Below are positions 33,507 to 42,806 of a stretch of DNA of 64,000 nt, in pieces; position 1 is the first letter of the stretch; each line of letters begins with the position of its first letter. Source of the DNA: Streptomyces sp. NBC_01481 (lineage in GTDB: Bacteria > Actinomycetota > Actinomycetes > Streptomycetales > Streptomycetaceae); the NCBI RefSeq assembly GCF_026339995.1, contig NZ_JAPEPT010000003.1, forward strand, positions 496,001 through 560,000. Direction: 5' to 3'. Below the pieces are notes generated by a model. It was not told where the DNA came from and ran no database searches. It saw nothing but the letters and a program-made list of their open reading frames with translations. Made by a program: the position numbers and the translations under genes.

Positions 33507-34772
33507 ATGAAGCCACGTCTGTACCTGGCGGCGCTGGCCGCCGCCCTGACCCTGACCAGCTCCGCCCTCGCCGGATGCAGCTCGAAGGCCACCGAAGGCG
33601 GCGGTGACGAGAAGGACGCCGGAGGTGTGAAGACCGGCGAAGGCGTCACGGCCAAGACCATCAACCTGGGCGTGCTCACCGACATGACCGGCGTCTACGC
33701 CTCGCTCGGCAAGAGCGTCACCCAGGCGCAGCAGCTGTGGGCGAAGCAGACCAACGCTGCCGGCGGCATCTGCGGCCGCAGCATCGAACTGACCATCCGC
33801 GACCACGGCTACGACCCGCAGAAGGCCGTCGCCGGGTACACCGAACTCGAACCGAAGGTGCTCGGCTTCTCGCAGTTCATCGGCTCGCCCTTCGTCGCCG
33901 CGGTCAAGGGCCGCATCGACGGCCAGGACAAGGCACTCGTGGTGCCCCAGGCCTGGTCGGCATCGCTGCTGGGCAGCCCGTACATCCGGGTCGTGGGAGC
34001 GACGTACGACATCGAGACGATCAACGCCGTCGACTATCTCCTCAGCCAGAAGCGCATAGCCAAGGGCGACAAGATCGGCCACGTCTACTTCGAGGGCGAC
34101 TTCGGAGAGAACGCGCTGAAGGGCTCCAAGTACGCGGCGCAGCAGGCCGGTCTGACCGTCGTCGAGCAGAAGATCAAGCCGACCGACAACGACATGTCCG
34201 CGCAGGTCGCGGCGCTCAAGAAGGCGGGCGTCAAGGCGGTCCTGATCAGCGCCGGGCCGCGCCAGGCGGCCTCGCTGGTCGGCGTCGCCGCGGCGGGCGG
34301 GTTCAACGTCCCGATGGTCGGCAACAACTCGGCCTTCGCTCCGCAGCTGTTGGGCACCCCGGCTGCGCCCGCGTTGACGAAGGACTACTACGTCGCCGCC
34401 TCCACCCTCCCCATCGGCGACCCGGGCGCGGGTCCGGCGAAGCTGGCGAAGGAGTACAAGGCCGCGTACCCCAAGGACGGCCTCGACAACGGGGTGGTCG
34501 CCGGATACACGGCAGCGAGCGTCTACGGCGAGGTGCTGAAGAAGGCCTGCGCGGCCAAGGACCTGACGCGGGAGGGTATCGACAAGGCACTGCTCACCAT
34601 CTCCTCGTACGACAACGGCTTCGGCATCACGAACAACTTCTCCGACCCCGCGGCACCGTCGACGCGGCAGAGCCTGATCATGAAGCCGGACCTCAAGGTG
34701 CCGGGCGGTCTGAAGGTGGTGCGGCCCGCGACCGCCGCGAAGGCGGCGGAGTCGTACAAGGCGGGTGGCTGA
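33507..34772 (+). CDS. ABC transporter substrate-binding lipoprotein (Leu/Ile/Val-binding type)
   Basis: 421 residues. It has a lipoprotein signal peptide with lipobox LAGC (Cys at about residue 24), then a periplasmic-binding-protein type I fold: TINLGVLTDMTGVYASLG, GRSIELTIRDHGYDPQKAV, VGNNSAFAPQ. It should be anchored outside the membrane and deliver substrate to the LivHM-like permease. The start lies 2 bp after the livM-like stop with GGGAG before it. It is the last gene of the importer operon; a substrate other than branched-chain amino acids is possible. Confidence 0.88.
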   Translation: MKPRLYLAALAAALTLTSSALAGCSSKATEGGGDEKDAGGVKTGEGVTAKTINLGVLTDMTGVYASLGKSVTQAQQLWAKQTNAAGGICGRSIELTIRDHGYDPQKAVAGYTELEPKVLGFSQFIGSPFVAAVKGRIDGQDKALVVPQAWSASLLGSPYIRVVGATYDIETINAVDYLLSQKRIAKGDKIGHVYFEGDFGENALKGSKYAAQQAGLTVVEQKIKPTDNDMSAQVAALKKAGVKAVLISAGPRQAASLVGVAAAGGFNVPMVGNNSAFAPQLLGTPAAPALTKDYYVAASTLPIGDPGAGPAKLAKEYKAAYPKDGLDNGVVAGYTAASVYGEVLKKACAAKDLTREGIDKALLTISSYDNGFGITNNFSDPAAPSTRQSLIMKPDLKVPGGLKVVRPATAAKAAESYKAGG

Positions 34773-34842
34773 GGGGAGTGTCCTCAGTCGCCGGACAGGC
34801 TGAACATGAGGCTCCCGGCGATTGAGGCTCGGGGTGGACGCC

Positions 34843-34848
34843 TAGGGT
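34843..34848 (+). promoter_or_regulatory. TANNNT box of a leaderless GNAT/ATP-grasp mRNA
   Basis: TAGGGT at exactly -12 to -7 from GTG 34855, with TTGAGG (34822-34827) upstream at a short 15-base spacing. No Shine-Dalgarno is present. Confidence 0.45.
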
Positions 34849-34854
34849 CGTGGC

Positions 34855-36627
34855 GTGTGGATACGTGACGCCCGTCCCGATGAGGCCGACGCCCTGACCG
34901 CTCTGGTCCTGCGCTCCAAAGCGCACTGGGGCTACGACGAGGCATTCCTGGCGGCGTGCCGCGACGAACTCGCCATCCGGGCGGGGGAGTTGGTGGCACG
35001 CCGCATCGTCGTCGCCGAGAACGACACTGCAGTGCTCGGCGTCGCGTCTCTGGAGGGCGAGGCACCCGACGGTGAGCTGGGCCTGCTGTTCGTCGAACCC
35101 TGGGCGATCGGCGGCGGAGTCGGCAGGACCCTCTACGCGTATGTCCTCGACGCCGCACGGCAGTTGGGCTTCAAGCGGCTGGCCATCGACGCCGACCGGA
35201 ACGCCGAGCCCTTCTACCGGGCGATGGGCGCACGCCCCGTCCCGGAAGCCGGGCGGGAGCTGCCGCGCCTGGAGGTGACGCTGACCCCGCGCGCCGACTG
35301 GGCGCAGGCCTGGACGGACGGGCGGCGGGCGGTGCATCTGGGCAATGTCGCGGAGTTCCAGGGCCAGTTGGGGGAAGTGACGGACGAGGCGCGGCGGGCG
35401 GCCGACCACTACGCCTGCTTGGCCGCCTTCGCGAGCCCGCACCCGGCGGCGCTCGTTCTGCCCGGGTCCGTACCCGGCGGGTGGATCACCATGGTGGCCC
35501 GGCAGCTGTGCTGGGGCCAGGTAGAGGTGTACGCCGACCTCACCGGCCCCGATGTACTGGCTCGCCCCGCCCTGGTACGGAATCTGCGCGCGCTCGGTCT
35601 GCCCTTCGTGCCCTGGGGCCACACCGAGGCGTCCGGCGAGCTCTCCGGACGCCGACTCCCGCCGGACGCCCTGCGCTACGAGTCCAAACGGGCCTCCCAC
35701 ACCCTCTTCCGGCAGCTCGCCCCCGAGCATCCCGCCATCGTGGTGCCCGAGCGGTGGACGCCCGCCACCCGCCGTGAGGCGGCCCGGCTGATCGCCGCAA
35801 GGGCCCGCGCCGGTGCGGCCACCGTCGTCAAGACCGAGCACGGCGCCGGAGGTTCGGGTACCCGCGTGGTGACGGACCGCGTCCGGGCGGGCTCTCTGCC
35901 GAGGGGCCCGCTGCTGCTCGAGGAGTATGTGGCGGGTGACGGGACGACGGGCGATCCGACGTACGACGGGCTGATCGACGCCCAGGGTCAGGTGCACGAT
36001 GTGGGCGTCGCGGCGATGGACGTCGAGGGCACGGTCTACCGCGGGGCGACCGTGGGCCCCGGAGCCGTACCGGACGACCTTGCCGCGCATGCCCTGCGGT
36101 TCGGCCACGCCGTGGGCCGGGAGCTCGCCGCGAGCGGATACCGCGGCTGGTTCGACGTCGACTTCGTGACCGGCCCCGGGGGGCGGCTCGCCCCGACCGA
36201 GACCAATCTGCGCCTCACGGGCCCCTCGGCCGCGTTCATGGTGAAACTGCGCCTCGATGAGCTCCGCGGTGGCGACCATCTCGTACGGTCACTGGACCGC
36301 GTACCGCTCGGCGCACGCCTTCCCGCGCCCGAACTGATCGCATTTCTACGGGATTTGACGGAGCGGTGCGCCGGGATCGACGCGGTTCTCGTCCCGTCGA
36401 TCCCCACGGCGGGCTATGAGCCCGATCCGTACGTTGGTGTGCTCATCGCGGCGTGTACGTCAGAGCGGCTGGATGCGGCCGAGGCTTTGGTGCGCGCCGC
36501 GAGTCGCGACCTGGGCCGGATCTTCCCTGATCACTTCTGGTCCTCCGGATCGGACTTCAGCGCTCCCCACACGGCCCAGGTCGCCACCACACCCGCCGCG
36601 ATCATCAGCGGCACATTGAAGGTGTAG
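34855..36627 (+). CDS. GNAT acetyltransferase - ATP-grasp ligase fusion
   Basis: 590 residues. The N-terminal GNAT domain (1-140) has the acetyl-CoA loop GGGVGRTLYAYVLDAA and the C-terminal NAEPFYRAMGA strand. A pre-ATP-grasp domain (about 165-300) follows. Then comes ATP-grasp (310-500): VVKTEHGAGGSGTRVV (nucleotide loop), GPLLLEEYVAGD, and WFDVDFVTGPGG with PTETNLRLTGPS (metal and phosphate ligands). ATP-grasp enzymes join a carboxylate to an amine; with acetylation this suggests making or modifying a small amide. The last 32 codons overlap the 3' end of the convergent adenylation gene and may be non-functional. No homologous pathway can be named. Confidence 0.75.
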   Translation: MWIRDARPDEADALTALVLRSKAHWGYDEAFLAACRDELAIRAGELVARRIVVAENDTAVLGVASLEGEAPDGELGLLFVEPWAIGGGVGRTLYAYVLDAARQLGFKRLAIDADRNAEPFYRAMGARPVPEAGRELPRLEVTLTPRADWAQAWTDGRRAVHLGNVAEFQGQLGEVTDEARRAADHYACLAAFASPHPAALVLPGSVPGGWITMVARQLCWGQVEVYADLTGPDVLARPALVRNLRALGLPFVPWGHTEASGELSGRRLPPDALRYESKRASHTLFRQLAPEHPAIVVPERWTPATRREAARLIAARARAGAATVVKTEHGAGGSGTRVVTDRVRAGSLPRGPLLLEEYVAGDGTTGDPTYDGLIDAQGQVHDVGVAAMDVEGTVYRGATVGPGAVPDDLAAHALRFGHAVGRELAASGYRGWFDVDFVTGPGGRLAPTETNLRLTGPSAAFMVKLRLDELRGGDHLVRSLDRVPLGARLPAPELIAFLRDLTERCAGIDAVLVPSIPTAGYEPDPYVGVLIAACTSERLDAAEALVRAASRDLGRIFPDHFWSSGSDFSAPHTAQVATTPAAIISGTLKV

Positions 36628-38375
36628 ACGAGCGCCGCCTGCCGTGGCCAGTCCTGCTTGGCCGCCAGCCGGTACAGATTGTCCTGCGGCCACCAGGAGG
36701 CGAGCAGATAGACGATGGCCAGATGGGCCGCGGTCGTCAGTCCCTTCGGTCTGCCCAGGCTCGGCATCAGCCTCCGCCCGCCGATCAGGAATCCCACTCC
36801 GGCCGCGAAGGCCAGGCTCTCGGCGACGTACAGGCCGCGGAAGAACCATGCCCAGGGGTCGGGCACCAGGGACAGATCGGTGGAGCCGGGCCAGATGGTG
36901 TCGGTGAAGAAGAACGACATGATCGCGACCGGGAACGCCATGGCCCAGCCGGCGACAACCCGGTCCTCGGCCGTGAGCGGAACGCCGCCACCCTTGCTGC
37001 CGGCCGACCTGCTCGTGGCGGACCGGATCGGCGGGCGCACCAGCGCCTTGCGGTCCACCTTCCCCGCGCTGTTGCGCGGCAGCGACGTGATCGGCACCAC
37101 CGTGCGCGGGATGTCCGCGGCCGGTACAACGCCGGTCAGATGGCTCCGTAAGGCCTCTGCCCCCGGCGACGCACTCCTCGGGGCCGGCAGGACATAAGCG
37201 ATCAGCCGCCCGCCGTCCTCCCCGACGACCGCCTCGCCGACCCGCGGATGCCCGGCCAGCGCAGCCTCGACCCGGTAGGTGTCGACGGTTCGTCCAGCGA
37301 CCTTGACCCGGTGTGCCATCCGGCCTCGGAACTCCAGCGGTCCCTCGCCCTCCTGCCGCCCGAGATCCCCGGTGGGCACGGCGTCACCGCCGCCGGGCGG
37401 CGTCAGCCAGATCTGCCCCTTGCGGACCTGTGCCTTGCAGCCCGGGAACGGTCGTCCGAGATAGGCGTGGCGCTCGGGATAGTTCACCGGACCGCCGAGC
37501 TGACCGGTCTCGAACCAGGTGCCGCATCCCGCGACCTCCGTCGGACCGTACACATTGATCAGTCGCGCGCCGGGGGCGAGCCGCCGCTCCAGCCGCACCT
37601 GCTCGTCGAGCCGCAGTTGTTCACCGCCCACCGCGACCAGCCGCAGCCCCGAGACGTTGCGGGCGTCGTCGAGCAGCCGCGCCACCGTCAGCGGATCGGT
37701 GTCGGCGACGGTGAAGGCCTCGCGCCGGGACAGCACCAGCGTCGCGCCGGAGCCGAGGACCCGTATCCAACCGGCGGCGAACTCGGTGGTGTCCGGCGCC
37801 GCGGTGACGAGCACCCGGCCCTCGGCGTCGAGCTGGTAGACCTCGGCCCAGGCGTCGTACGCGGCCCTCAGCCGCTCGTGCGAGATGCCCACCGGGCGGC
37901 GCACACCTGTGGTCCCGGCCGTGAGCAGCACGCCGGCTCGCCAGCCCGTGGCGGGGGGCTCGTCGAACGGTTCGCCTGAGTGAGCCCCGATGGCCGCGGC
38001 GTCGCCGTCCAGAGTGATGACGGGCCGGTCGTTGCCGTCGTCGATCCGGGCCAGGTGTCGCTGATGAGTGATGACGGCCCGCGCATCGGCGACGACCGGG
38101 TGTGCCTTCTGGTCGGGCCCGACGACGGCATAGGCACCGCCCGCCTTGAGCACGGCCAAAACGGCGACAAGCACATCCGGGGTGCGCAAGGTGCGGATGG
38201 CGACCAGATGTCCGGTCGGCAGACGGACGGTCTCGGCAAGATGCCGGGCCAGCCGGTTGGCCCTGGCGTCCAGCTGCTGATAGGTCAGCCGGGTGCGGTC
38301 GGTGATCACGGCGGTACGGTCCGGCTCGGTCCGTACCCTGTCTTCGAACAGCTGGTGAAGCGTTCCCCCTGACAT
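36531..38375 (-). CDS. adenylate-forming enzyme with C-terminal four-helix membrane domain
   Basis: 614 residues. The adenylation domain (1-480) has recognisable core motifs: a weakened A3 (LLTAGTTGVRRPVG), A5 NVYGPTEV, A7 TGDLGRQ, A8 RMAHRVKVAGRTVDTYRVE and A10 LPRNSAGKVDRKAL (catalytic Lys). In place of a carrier-protein domain there are about four membrane helices (roughly 490-515, 525-555, 560-580, 590-605). It should activate an amino or aryl acid at the membrane, with the acceptor unknown. It is convergent with the GNAT/ATP-grasp fusion (97-bp overlap), and both chemistries form amides or esters. No other biosynthetic genes flank it. Confidence 0.78.
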   Translation of the reverse strand: MSGGTLHQLFEDRVRTEPDRTAVITDRTRLTYQQLDARANRLARHLAETVRLPTGHLVAIRTLRTPDVLVAVLAVLKAGGAYAVVGPDQKAHPVVADARAVITHQRHLARIDDGNDRPVITLDGDAAAIGAHSGEPFDEPPATGWRAGVLLTAGTTGVRRPVGISHERLRAAYDAWAEVYQLDAEGRVLVTAAPDTTEFAAGWIRVLGSGATLVLSRREAFTVADTDPLTVARLLDDARNVSGLRLVAVGGEQLRLDEQVRLERRLAPGARLINVYGPTEVAGCGTWFETGQLGGPVNYPERHAYLGRPFPGCKAQVRKGQIWLTPPGGGDAVPTGDLGRQEGEGPLEFRGRMAHRVKVAGRTVDTYRVEAALAGHPRVGEAVVGEDGGRLIAYVLPAPRSASPGAEALRSHLTGVVPAADIPRTVVPITSLPRNSAGKVDRKALVRPPIRSATSRSAGSKGGGVPLTAEDRVVAGWAMAFPVAIMSFFFTDTIWPGSTDLSLVPDPWAWFFRGLYVAESLAFAAGVGFLIGGRRLMPSLGRPKGLTTAAHLAIVYLLASWWPQDNLYRLAAKQDWPRQAALVYTFNVPLMIAAGVVATWAVWGALKSDPEDQK

Positions 38376-38412
38376 GGCCGTCGATCATTCCAGAAGGGAC
38401 GGCACATGACGA

Positions 38413-38441
38413 GGGCCCGGATGCAGATCGCATCCGGGCCC
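38413..38441 (-). terminator. perfect 12-bp stem terminator after pssA
   Basis: GGGCCCGGATGC, loop AGATC, GCATCCGGGCCC: a perfect hairpin starting 14 bp beyond the pssA-like stop, without a long U tract. It separates that gene from the adenylation-enzyme gene on the same strand. Confidence 0.75.
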
Positions 38442-38455
38442 ACCGTGCGTTTGCG

Positions 38456-39319
38456 CTAGGGCAGCTGCGCCGCCCTTGCCTCGCGGTTCTCGCGCCGGTT
38501 GTCACGGAACGTGTTCACACGTCGCGCCGTCGCGAAGAGCGGAATCGTCGCCGCCATCACGATCTGCAGCGCGCAGCCGGTCTGGAGCAGCACCTGGCCG
38601 CCCGGGGCGTCGAAGGCCCACGCCGCCAGCATCCCCATCGCGGCAACGATCCAGCCGAGCATCGCCACCGCGAGGACACCCCGCGGCTTGGGGTACTCGA
38701 CCCGGCTCACCATCAGCCATGCGGTGCCGATGATCGCCAGCAGCGTCGGGATGAACGGCAGCTCCAGCAGCACGATCGAGACGACCGTGAGCGCTCCGAA
38801 GGGGCTCGGCATGCCCTGGAACATGCCGTCCTTCATGGTCACGCACGAGAATCTGGCAAGCCTCAGCACCACCGCCAGCAGTACGACGATCGCGGCCACC
38901 GCCGAGACCTTCTGCTGGGCGTCGTCCGCGACCATTCCGTACACGAGCACGAAATAGGCCGGGGCGAGACCGAAGCTGATCAGGTCGGAGAGGTTGTCCA
39001 GCTCCGCGCCCATCGGCGAGCTGCGCAGCTTGCGCGCCACGAGCCCGTCGCAGAGGTCGAAGATCGCGGCCAGCAGCATGAGGATCACGGCGGTCGCCGC
39101 GCTGTTGCGCGCCATGCCGCTCTCGTTGCTGCCGGTGAGGTGCGGGATCAGGATCCCGGTGGTGGTGAAGTACACCGCCATGAAGCCGCACGTGGCGTTA
39201 CCGAGCGTGAGGGTGTCGGCTATCGACAGCCGCAGTGAGAGCGGCATCTCCTCCGCGTCGTCCTCGGCCTCTGCCTCGGCGACCCAGCCCGCCTGTGTGT
39301 CGGGATCAATCACGGTCAA
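38456..39319 (-). CDS. pssA: CDP-diacylglycerol--serine O-phosphatidyltransferase
   Basis: 287 residues with multiple membrane helices and the CDP-alcohol phosphotransferase signature DGLVARKLRSSPMGAELDNL (D-G-x2-A-R-x7-G-x3-D-x3-D, completed by SD). It makes phosphatidylserine from CDP-diacylglycerol and serine. It overlaps the psd gene by 14 bases, so the two consecutive steps to phosphatidylethanolamine are translationally coupled. Confidence 0.92.
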   Translation of the reverse strand: MTVIDPDTQAGWVAEAEAEDDAEEMPLSLRLSIADTLTLGNATCGFMAVYFTTTGILIPHLTGSNESGMARNSAATAVILMLLAAIFDLCDGLVARKLRSSPMGAELDNLSDLISFGLAPAYFVLVYGMVADDAQQKVSAVAAIVVLLAVVLRLARFSCVTMKDGMFQGMPSPFGALTVVSIVLLELPFIPTLLAIIGTAWLMVSRVEYPKPRGVLAVAMLGWIVAAMGMLAAWAFDAPGGQVLLQTGCALQIVMAATIPLFATARRVNTFRDNRRENREARAAQLP

Positions 39320-39953
39320 TTCGAGTCACCCCCGCGGTCGTGGTCTGACCGACCTCGACGGCGACGTCGACACCTTCCGGCAGGTAGATGTCAACGCGCG
39401 ATCCGAAGCGGATCAGACCAATGCGCTCGCCCTGCTCGACCTTCGTCCCCTGGGGGATGTACGGCACGATGCGCCGGGCGACAGCCCCCGCGATCTGCAC
39501 CATCTCGATGTCGCCGAGCTCGGTGTCGAAGTGCCAGACAACGCGCTCGTTGTTCTCGCTCTCCTTGTTGAACGCCGGCACAAAGCCGCCGGGTACGTGC
39601 TCGACGGACGTCACCGTGCCCGCGAGGGGGGCGCGGTTGACGTGGACGTTCAGCGGGCTCATGAAGATCGCGACGCGGGTACGTCCGTCCTTCCACGGCA
39701 TGATGCTCTGCACCACACCGTCGGCGGGGGAGATGACGCGGCCCTCGGCGATCTCGCGCTCGGGGTCGCGGAAGAACCACAGCATGCCCGCCGCGAGCGC
39801 GGTGGTGGGCACGGCGATGGCCGCCGCACGCCGCGAGCGGCGCGAGCGGGCCAGGCTGAGTGCAGCGGTGGCGACGGTCGGCAGAAGCCACGGCGATGCT
39901 CCGCGCGCAAGGCGGACGCGGCCGCGTGGTGCAGAGGTTTGGCTGTGGGGCAT
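39306..39953 (-). CDS. psd: phosphatidylserine decarboxylase (short, archaeal-type)
   Basis: 215 residues. Hydrophobic N-terminus, then FRDPEREIAEG, ISPADGVVQSI, FMSPLNVHVNRAPL and near the C-terminus IRFGSRVDIYLP, whose Gly-Ser is the self-cleavage site that yields the pyruvoyl group. It decarboxylates phosphatidylserine to phosphatidylethanolamine. ATG 39953 is chosen because GAAGG lies 7 bases upstream; an in-frame upstream start would add 12 residues. Confidence 0.9.
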   Translation of the reverse strand: MPHSQTSAPRGRVRLARGASPWLLPTVATAALSLARSRRSRRAAAIAVPTTALAAGMLWFFRDPEREIAEGRVISPADGVVQSIMPWKDGRTRVAIFMSPLNVHVNRAPLAGTVTSVEHVPGGFVPAFNKESENNERVVWHFDTELGDIEMVQIAGAVARRIVPYIPQGTKVEQGERIGLIRFGSRVDIYLPEGVDVAVEVGQTTTAGVTRIDRD

Positions 39954-40123
39954 GGATGACCTTCGTAGCGGATGATGCCGCGCAGGCAACGGGGGGACGG
40001 CGGCTTTCGGGCGATGCTATCGGTTGCGGGCCGCAACTGGGAAAGCCAGAGCCCGAGTCGGCAGCCGGAAGACGATGACAGGCTGTGATCGTCTTCGCGG
40101 CCGAACCGGCTCAAACGCGACAA

Positions 40124-41329
40124 TCAACCCTGGAATCGGTACTCCTCGAGCAGCCGACGACCGATGATCATTTTCTGGATCTCGGCGGTACCTTCGCCGA
40201 TCAGCAGCATCGGAGCCTCACGGTAGAGGCGCTCGATCTCGTACTCCTTGGAGAAGCCGTAACCGCCGTGGATACGGAAGGCGTCCTCGACGACTTCCTT
40301 GCAGTACTCGGAGGCGAGGTACTTCGCCATCCCTGCCTCCAGGTCGTTTCGTTCCCCGGAGTCCTTTTTGCGTGCCGCGTTCACCATCATCGCATGCGCG
40401 GCCTCGACCTTGGTAGCCATCTCGGCCAGCTTGAACTGAATCGCCTGGTGCTGAGCGATCGGCTTGCCGAAAGTGTGACGTTGCTGGGCGTAGGAGACGC
40501 CCAGTTCAAAGGCACGCTGTGCGACGCCGCAGCCACGTGCCGCGACATTCACGCGGCCGACTTCCACCCCGTCCATCATTTGGTAAAACCCTCGGCCTGT
40601 GGTGCCGCCGAGTACCCGATTGGCCGGAATGCGCAGTCCGTCCATGATGAGTTCGGTCGTGTCGACGCCCTTGTAACCCATCTTGTCGATCTTCCCGGGG
40701 ATGGTGAGACCGGGACGGACCTCTCCGAAGCCGGGCTCCTTCTCGACGAGGAAGGTCGTCATCGACTTGTGGGGGGCGGTGCCCTCCGGGTGTCCTTCGT
40801 CACTCCGGCACAGGACGGCGACCAAAGTGGACGTTCCGCCGTTCGTCAGCCACATCTTCTGGCCGTTGAGGACGTACTCGTCGCCGTCCTTGACGCCCTT
40901 GGAGGTGATGGCCGACACATCGGAGCCAAGACCCGGCTCCGACATCGAGAACGCGCCACGCACCTCGCCGAGCGCCATCCGCGGCAGGAAGGTGTCCTTC
41001 TGCTCCTGGGTGCCGTGCTGCTTGAGCATGTACGCCACGATGAAGTGCGTGTTGATGATGCCCGAGACGGACATCCAGCCACGCGCGATCTCCTCGACGC
41101 ACAGGGCGTAGGTGAGCAGCGACTCGCCCAGGCCGCCGTACTCCTCCGGGATCATCAGCCCGAACAGGCCGAGTTCCTTGAGGCCTTCGACGATCTGCGT
41201 CGGGTACTCGTCGCGGTGCTCCAGCTCGGTCGCGACCGGGAGGATCTCCTTGTCGACGAAGTCCCGGACGGTGGCCAGGATTTCCTGCTGGATGTCGGTC
41301 AGACCTGCGGTCTGGGCGAGACGCGCCAT
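40124..41329 (-). CDS. acyl-CoA dehydrogenase of the ethylmalonyl-CoA cluster (candidate methylsuccinyl-CoA dehydrogenase)
   Basis: 401 residues, standard acyl-CoA dehydrogenase fold: FSMSEPGLGSDVSAI (FAD/substrate loop), MWLTNGG, RHTFGKPIAQHQAIQFKLAE and the C-terminal LIGEGTAEIQ near the catalytic Glu. In the cluster it is the obvious candidate for oxidising methylsuccinyl-CoA to mesaconyl-CoA. However, the proteobacterial enzyme is longer, with an N-terminal extension that is missing here, so the assignment rests on context. It starts 2 bp after the MaoC-like stop and is last in the operon. Confidence 0.82.
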   Translation of the reverse strand: MARLAQTAGLTDIQQEILATVRDFVDKEILPVATELEHRDEYPTQIVEGLKELGLFGLMIPEEYGGLGESLLTYALCVEEIARGWMSVSGIINTHFIVAYMLKQHGTQEQKDTFLPRMALGEVRGAFSMSEPGLGSDVSAITSKGVKDGDEYVLNGQKMWLTNGGTSTLVAVLCRSDEGHPEGTAPHKSMTTFLVEKEPGFGEVRPGLTIPGKIDKMGYKGVDTTELIMDGLRIPANRVLGGTTGRGFYQMMDGVEVGRVNVAARGCGVAQRAFELGVSYAQQRHTFGKPIAQHQAIQFKLAEMATKVEAAHAMMVNAARKKDSGERNDLEAGMAKYLASEYCKEVVEDAFRIHGGYGFSKEYEIERLYREAPMLLIGEGTAEIQKMIIGRRLLEEYRFQG

Positions 41330-41331
41330 GG

Positions 41332-41844
41332 CTACTTCTCCTGTGCCTTCAGCTCCGGGCGGCCGGGCTGCTCGCCGCCGCGCTCCTTGATGTACGTCTC
41401 GGTCGGGACCATCACCTTGCGCCGGAACACGCAGACGAGGGTGCCGTCCTGCTTGTAACCCTTCGTCTCGACATAGACGATTCCGCGGTCGCTCTTGGAG
41501 CGGGAGGGGGTCTTGTCGAGGACGGTGGTCTCGCCGTAGATCGTGTCGCCGTGGAAGGTCGGCGCGACGTGCTTCAGCGACTCGACCTCCAGGTTGGCGA
41601 TGGCCTTGCCGGAGACATCCGGGACCGACATGCCGAGGAGCAGCGAGTAGATGTAATTGCCGACGACCACGTTCTTGCCGAAGTCCGTCGTCTTCTCCGC
41701 ATAGTTGGTGTCCATGTGGAGCGGGTGGTGGTTCATGGTGAGCAGACAGAAGAGGTGGTCGTCGTACTCGGTGACCGTTTTTCCGGGCCAGTGCTTGTAG
41801 ACCGCGCCGACCTCGAACTCCTCGTAGGTGCGTCCGAACTGCAT
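41332..41844 (-). CDS. MaoC-like hydratase (candidate mesaconyl-CoA hydratase)
   Basis: 170 residues with a hot-dog fold: LTMNHHPLHMDTNYAEKT is the hydratase motif with the catalytic Asp/His pair, and FGKNVVVGNYIYSLLLGMSV the following helix. It would hydrate mesaconyl-CoA to methylmalyl-CoA. GGAGG lies 7 bases before ATG 41844, and only 2 bp separate it from the CitE-like gene. Confidence 0.85.
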   Translation of the reverse strand: MQFGRTYEEFEVGAVYKHWPGKTVTEYDDHLFCLLTMNHHPLHMDTNYAEKTTDFGKNVVVGNYIYSLLLGMSVPDVSGKAIANLEVESLKHVAPTFHGDTIYGETTVLDKTPSRSKSDRGIVYVETKGYKQDGTLVCVFRRKVMVPTETYIKERGGEQPGRPELKAQEK

Positions 41845-41846
41845 GA

Positions 41847-42806
41847 TCAGGCCTCCGGGGCTTCGAACTTCGAGGTGCGCTGCATGCCGGCGGCGCGGCC
41901 CTTGCCGGAGATGACCAGCGCCATCTTGCGGCTCGCCTCGTCGATCATCTCGTCGCCGAGCATCGCCGAGCCCTTCTTGCCGCCCGCCTCGGAGGTGTAG
42001 TACTCGTACGCGTCCAGGATCAGCTCGGCGTGGTCGAAGTCCTCCTGCGAGGGCGAGAAGATCTCGTTCGCGGCGGCGACCTGGTCCGGGTGCAGCACCC
42101 ACTTGCCGTCGAAACCGAGGGCGGCGGCGCGCTGGGCGACCGCGCGGTAGCCCTCCTGGTTGCGGATCTGCAGGTACGGGCCGTCGATCGCCTGGAGGTT
42201 GTGCGTCCGGGCGGCCATCAGGATGCGCATGAGGATGTAGTGGTACGCGTCCGCCGGGTAGCCGGGCGGCTGCTCGCCCACGACCAGCGACTTCATGTTG
42301 ATCGATGCCATGAAGTCGGCCGGGCCGAAGATGATGGTCTCGACGCGCGGCGAGGCGGCCGCGATGTCGTCGACGTTCACCAGGCCCTTCGCGTTCTCGA
42401 TCTGCGCCTCGATGCCGATCTTGCCGACCTCGAAGCCCATGGTCTTCTCGATCTGGGTCAGCAGGAGGTCGAGGGCGACGACCTGCTGGGCGTCCTGGAC
42501 CTTCGGCAGCATGATGCAGTCGAGGTTCTGCCCGGCGCCCTCCACGACCGTGACGACATCGCGGTAGGTCCACTCGGTGGTCCAGTCGTTGACCCGCACG
42601 ACCCTGGTCTTGCCCGTCCAGTCGCCCTCGTTGAGGAACTTGACGATGGTGTGCCGGGCCTCGGGCTTGGCCAGCGGGGCGCAGGCGTCCTCCAGGTCCA
42701 GGAAGACCTGGTCGGCCGGCAGGCCCTGGGCCTTCTCCAGGAAGCGCGGGTTCGAGCCGGGAACCGCCAGGCACGAGCGACGCGGGCGGAGACGGTTGAC
42801 GGTCAT
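41847..42806 (-). CDS. CitE-like CoA-ester lyase (candidate malyl-/methylmalyl-CoA lyase)
   Basis: 319 residues of HpcH/HpaI-CitE TIM-barrel type: RRSCLAVPGSNPRFLEKA, DQVFLDLEDACAP (metal-site Glu/Asp), IGIEAQIENAKGLVNV and FGPADFMASI. It would cleave beta-methylmalyl-CoA to glyoxylate and propionyl-CoA. GGAGG precedes ATG 42806, and the ATGA overlap with the mutase stop indicates coupling. Confidence 0.87.
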   Translation of the reverse strand: MTVNRLRPRRSCLAVPGSNPRFLEKAQGLPADQVFLDLEDACAPLAKPEARHTIVKFLNEGDWTGKTRVVRVNDWTTEWTYRDVVTVVEGAGQNLDCIMLPKVQDAQQVVALDLLLTQIEKTMGFEVGKIGIEAQIENAKGLVNVDDIAAASPRVETIIFGPADFMASINMKSLVVGEQPPGYPADAYHYILMRILMAARTHNLQAIDGPYLQIRNQEGYRAVAQRAAALGFDGKWVLHPDQVAAANEIFSPSQEDFDHAELILDAYEYYTSEAGGKKGSAMLGDEMIDEASRKMALVISGKGRAAGMQRTSKFEAPEA

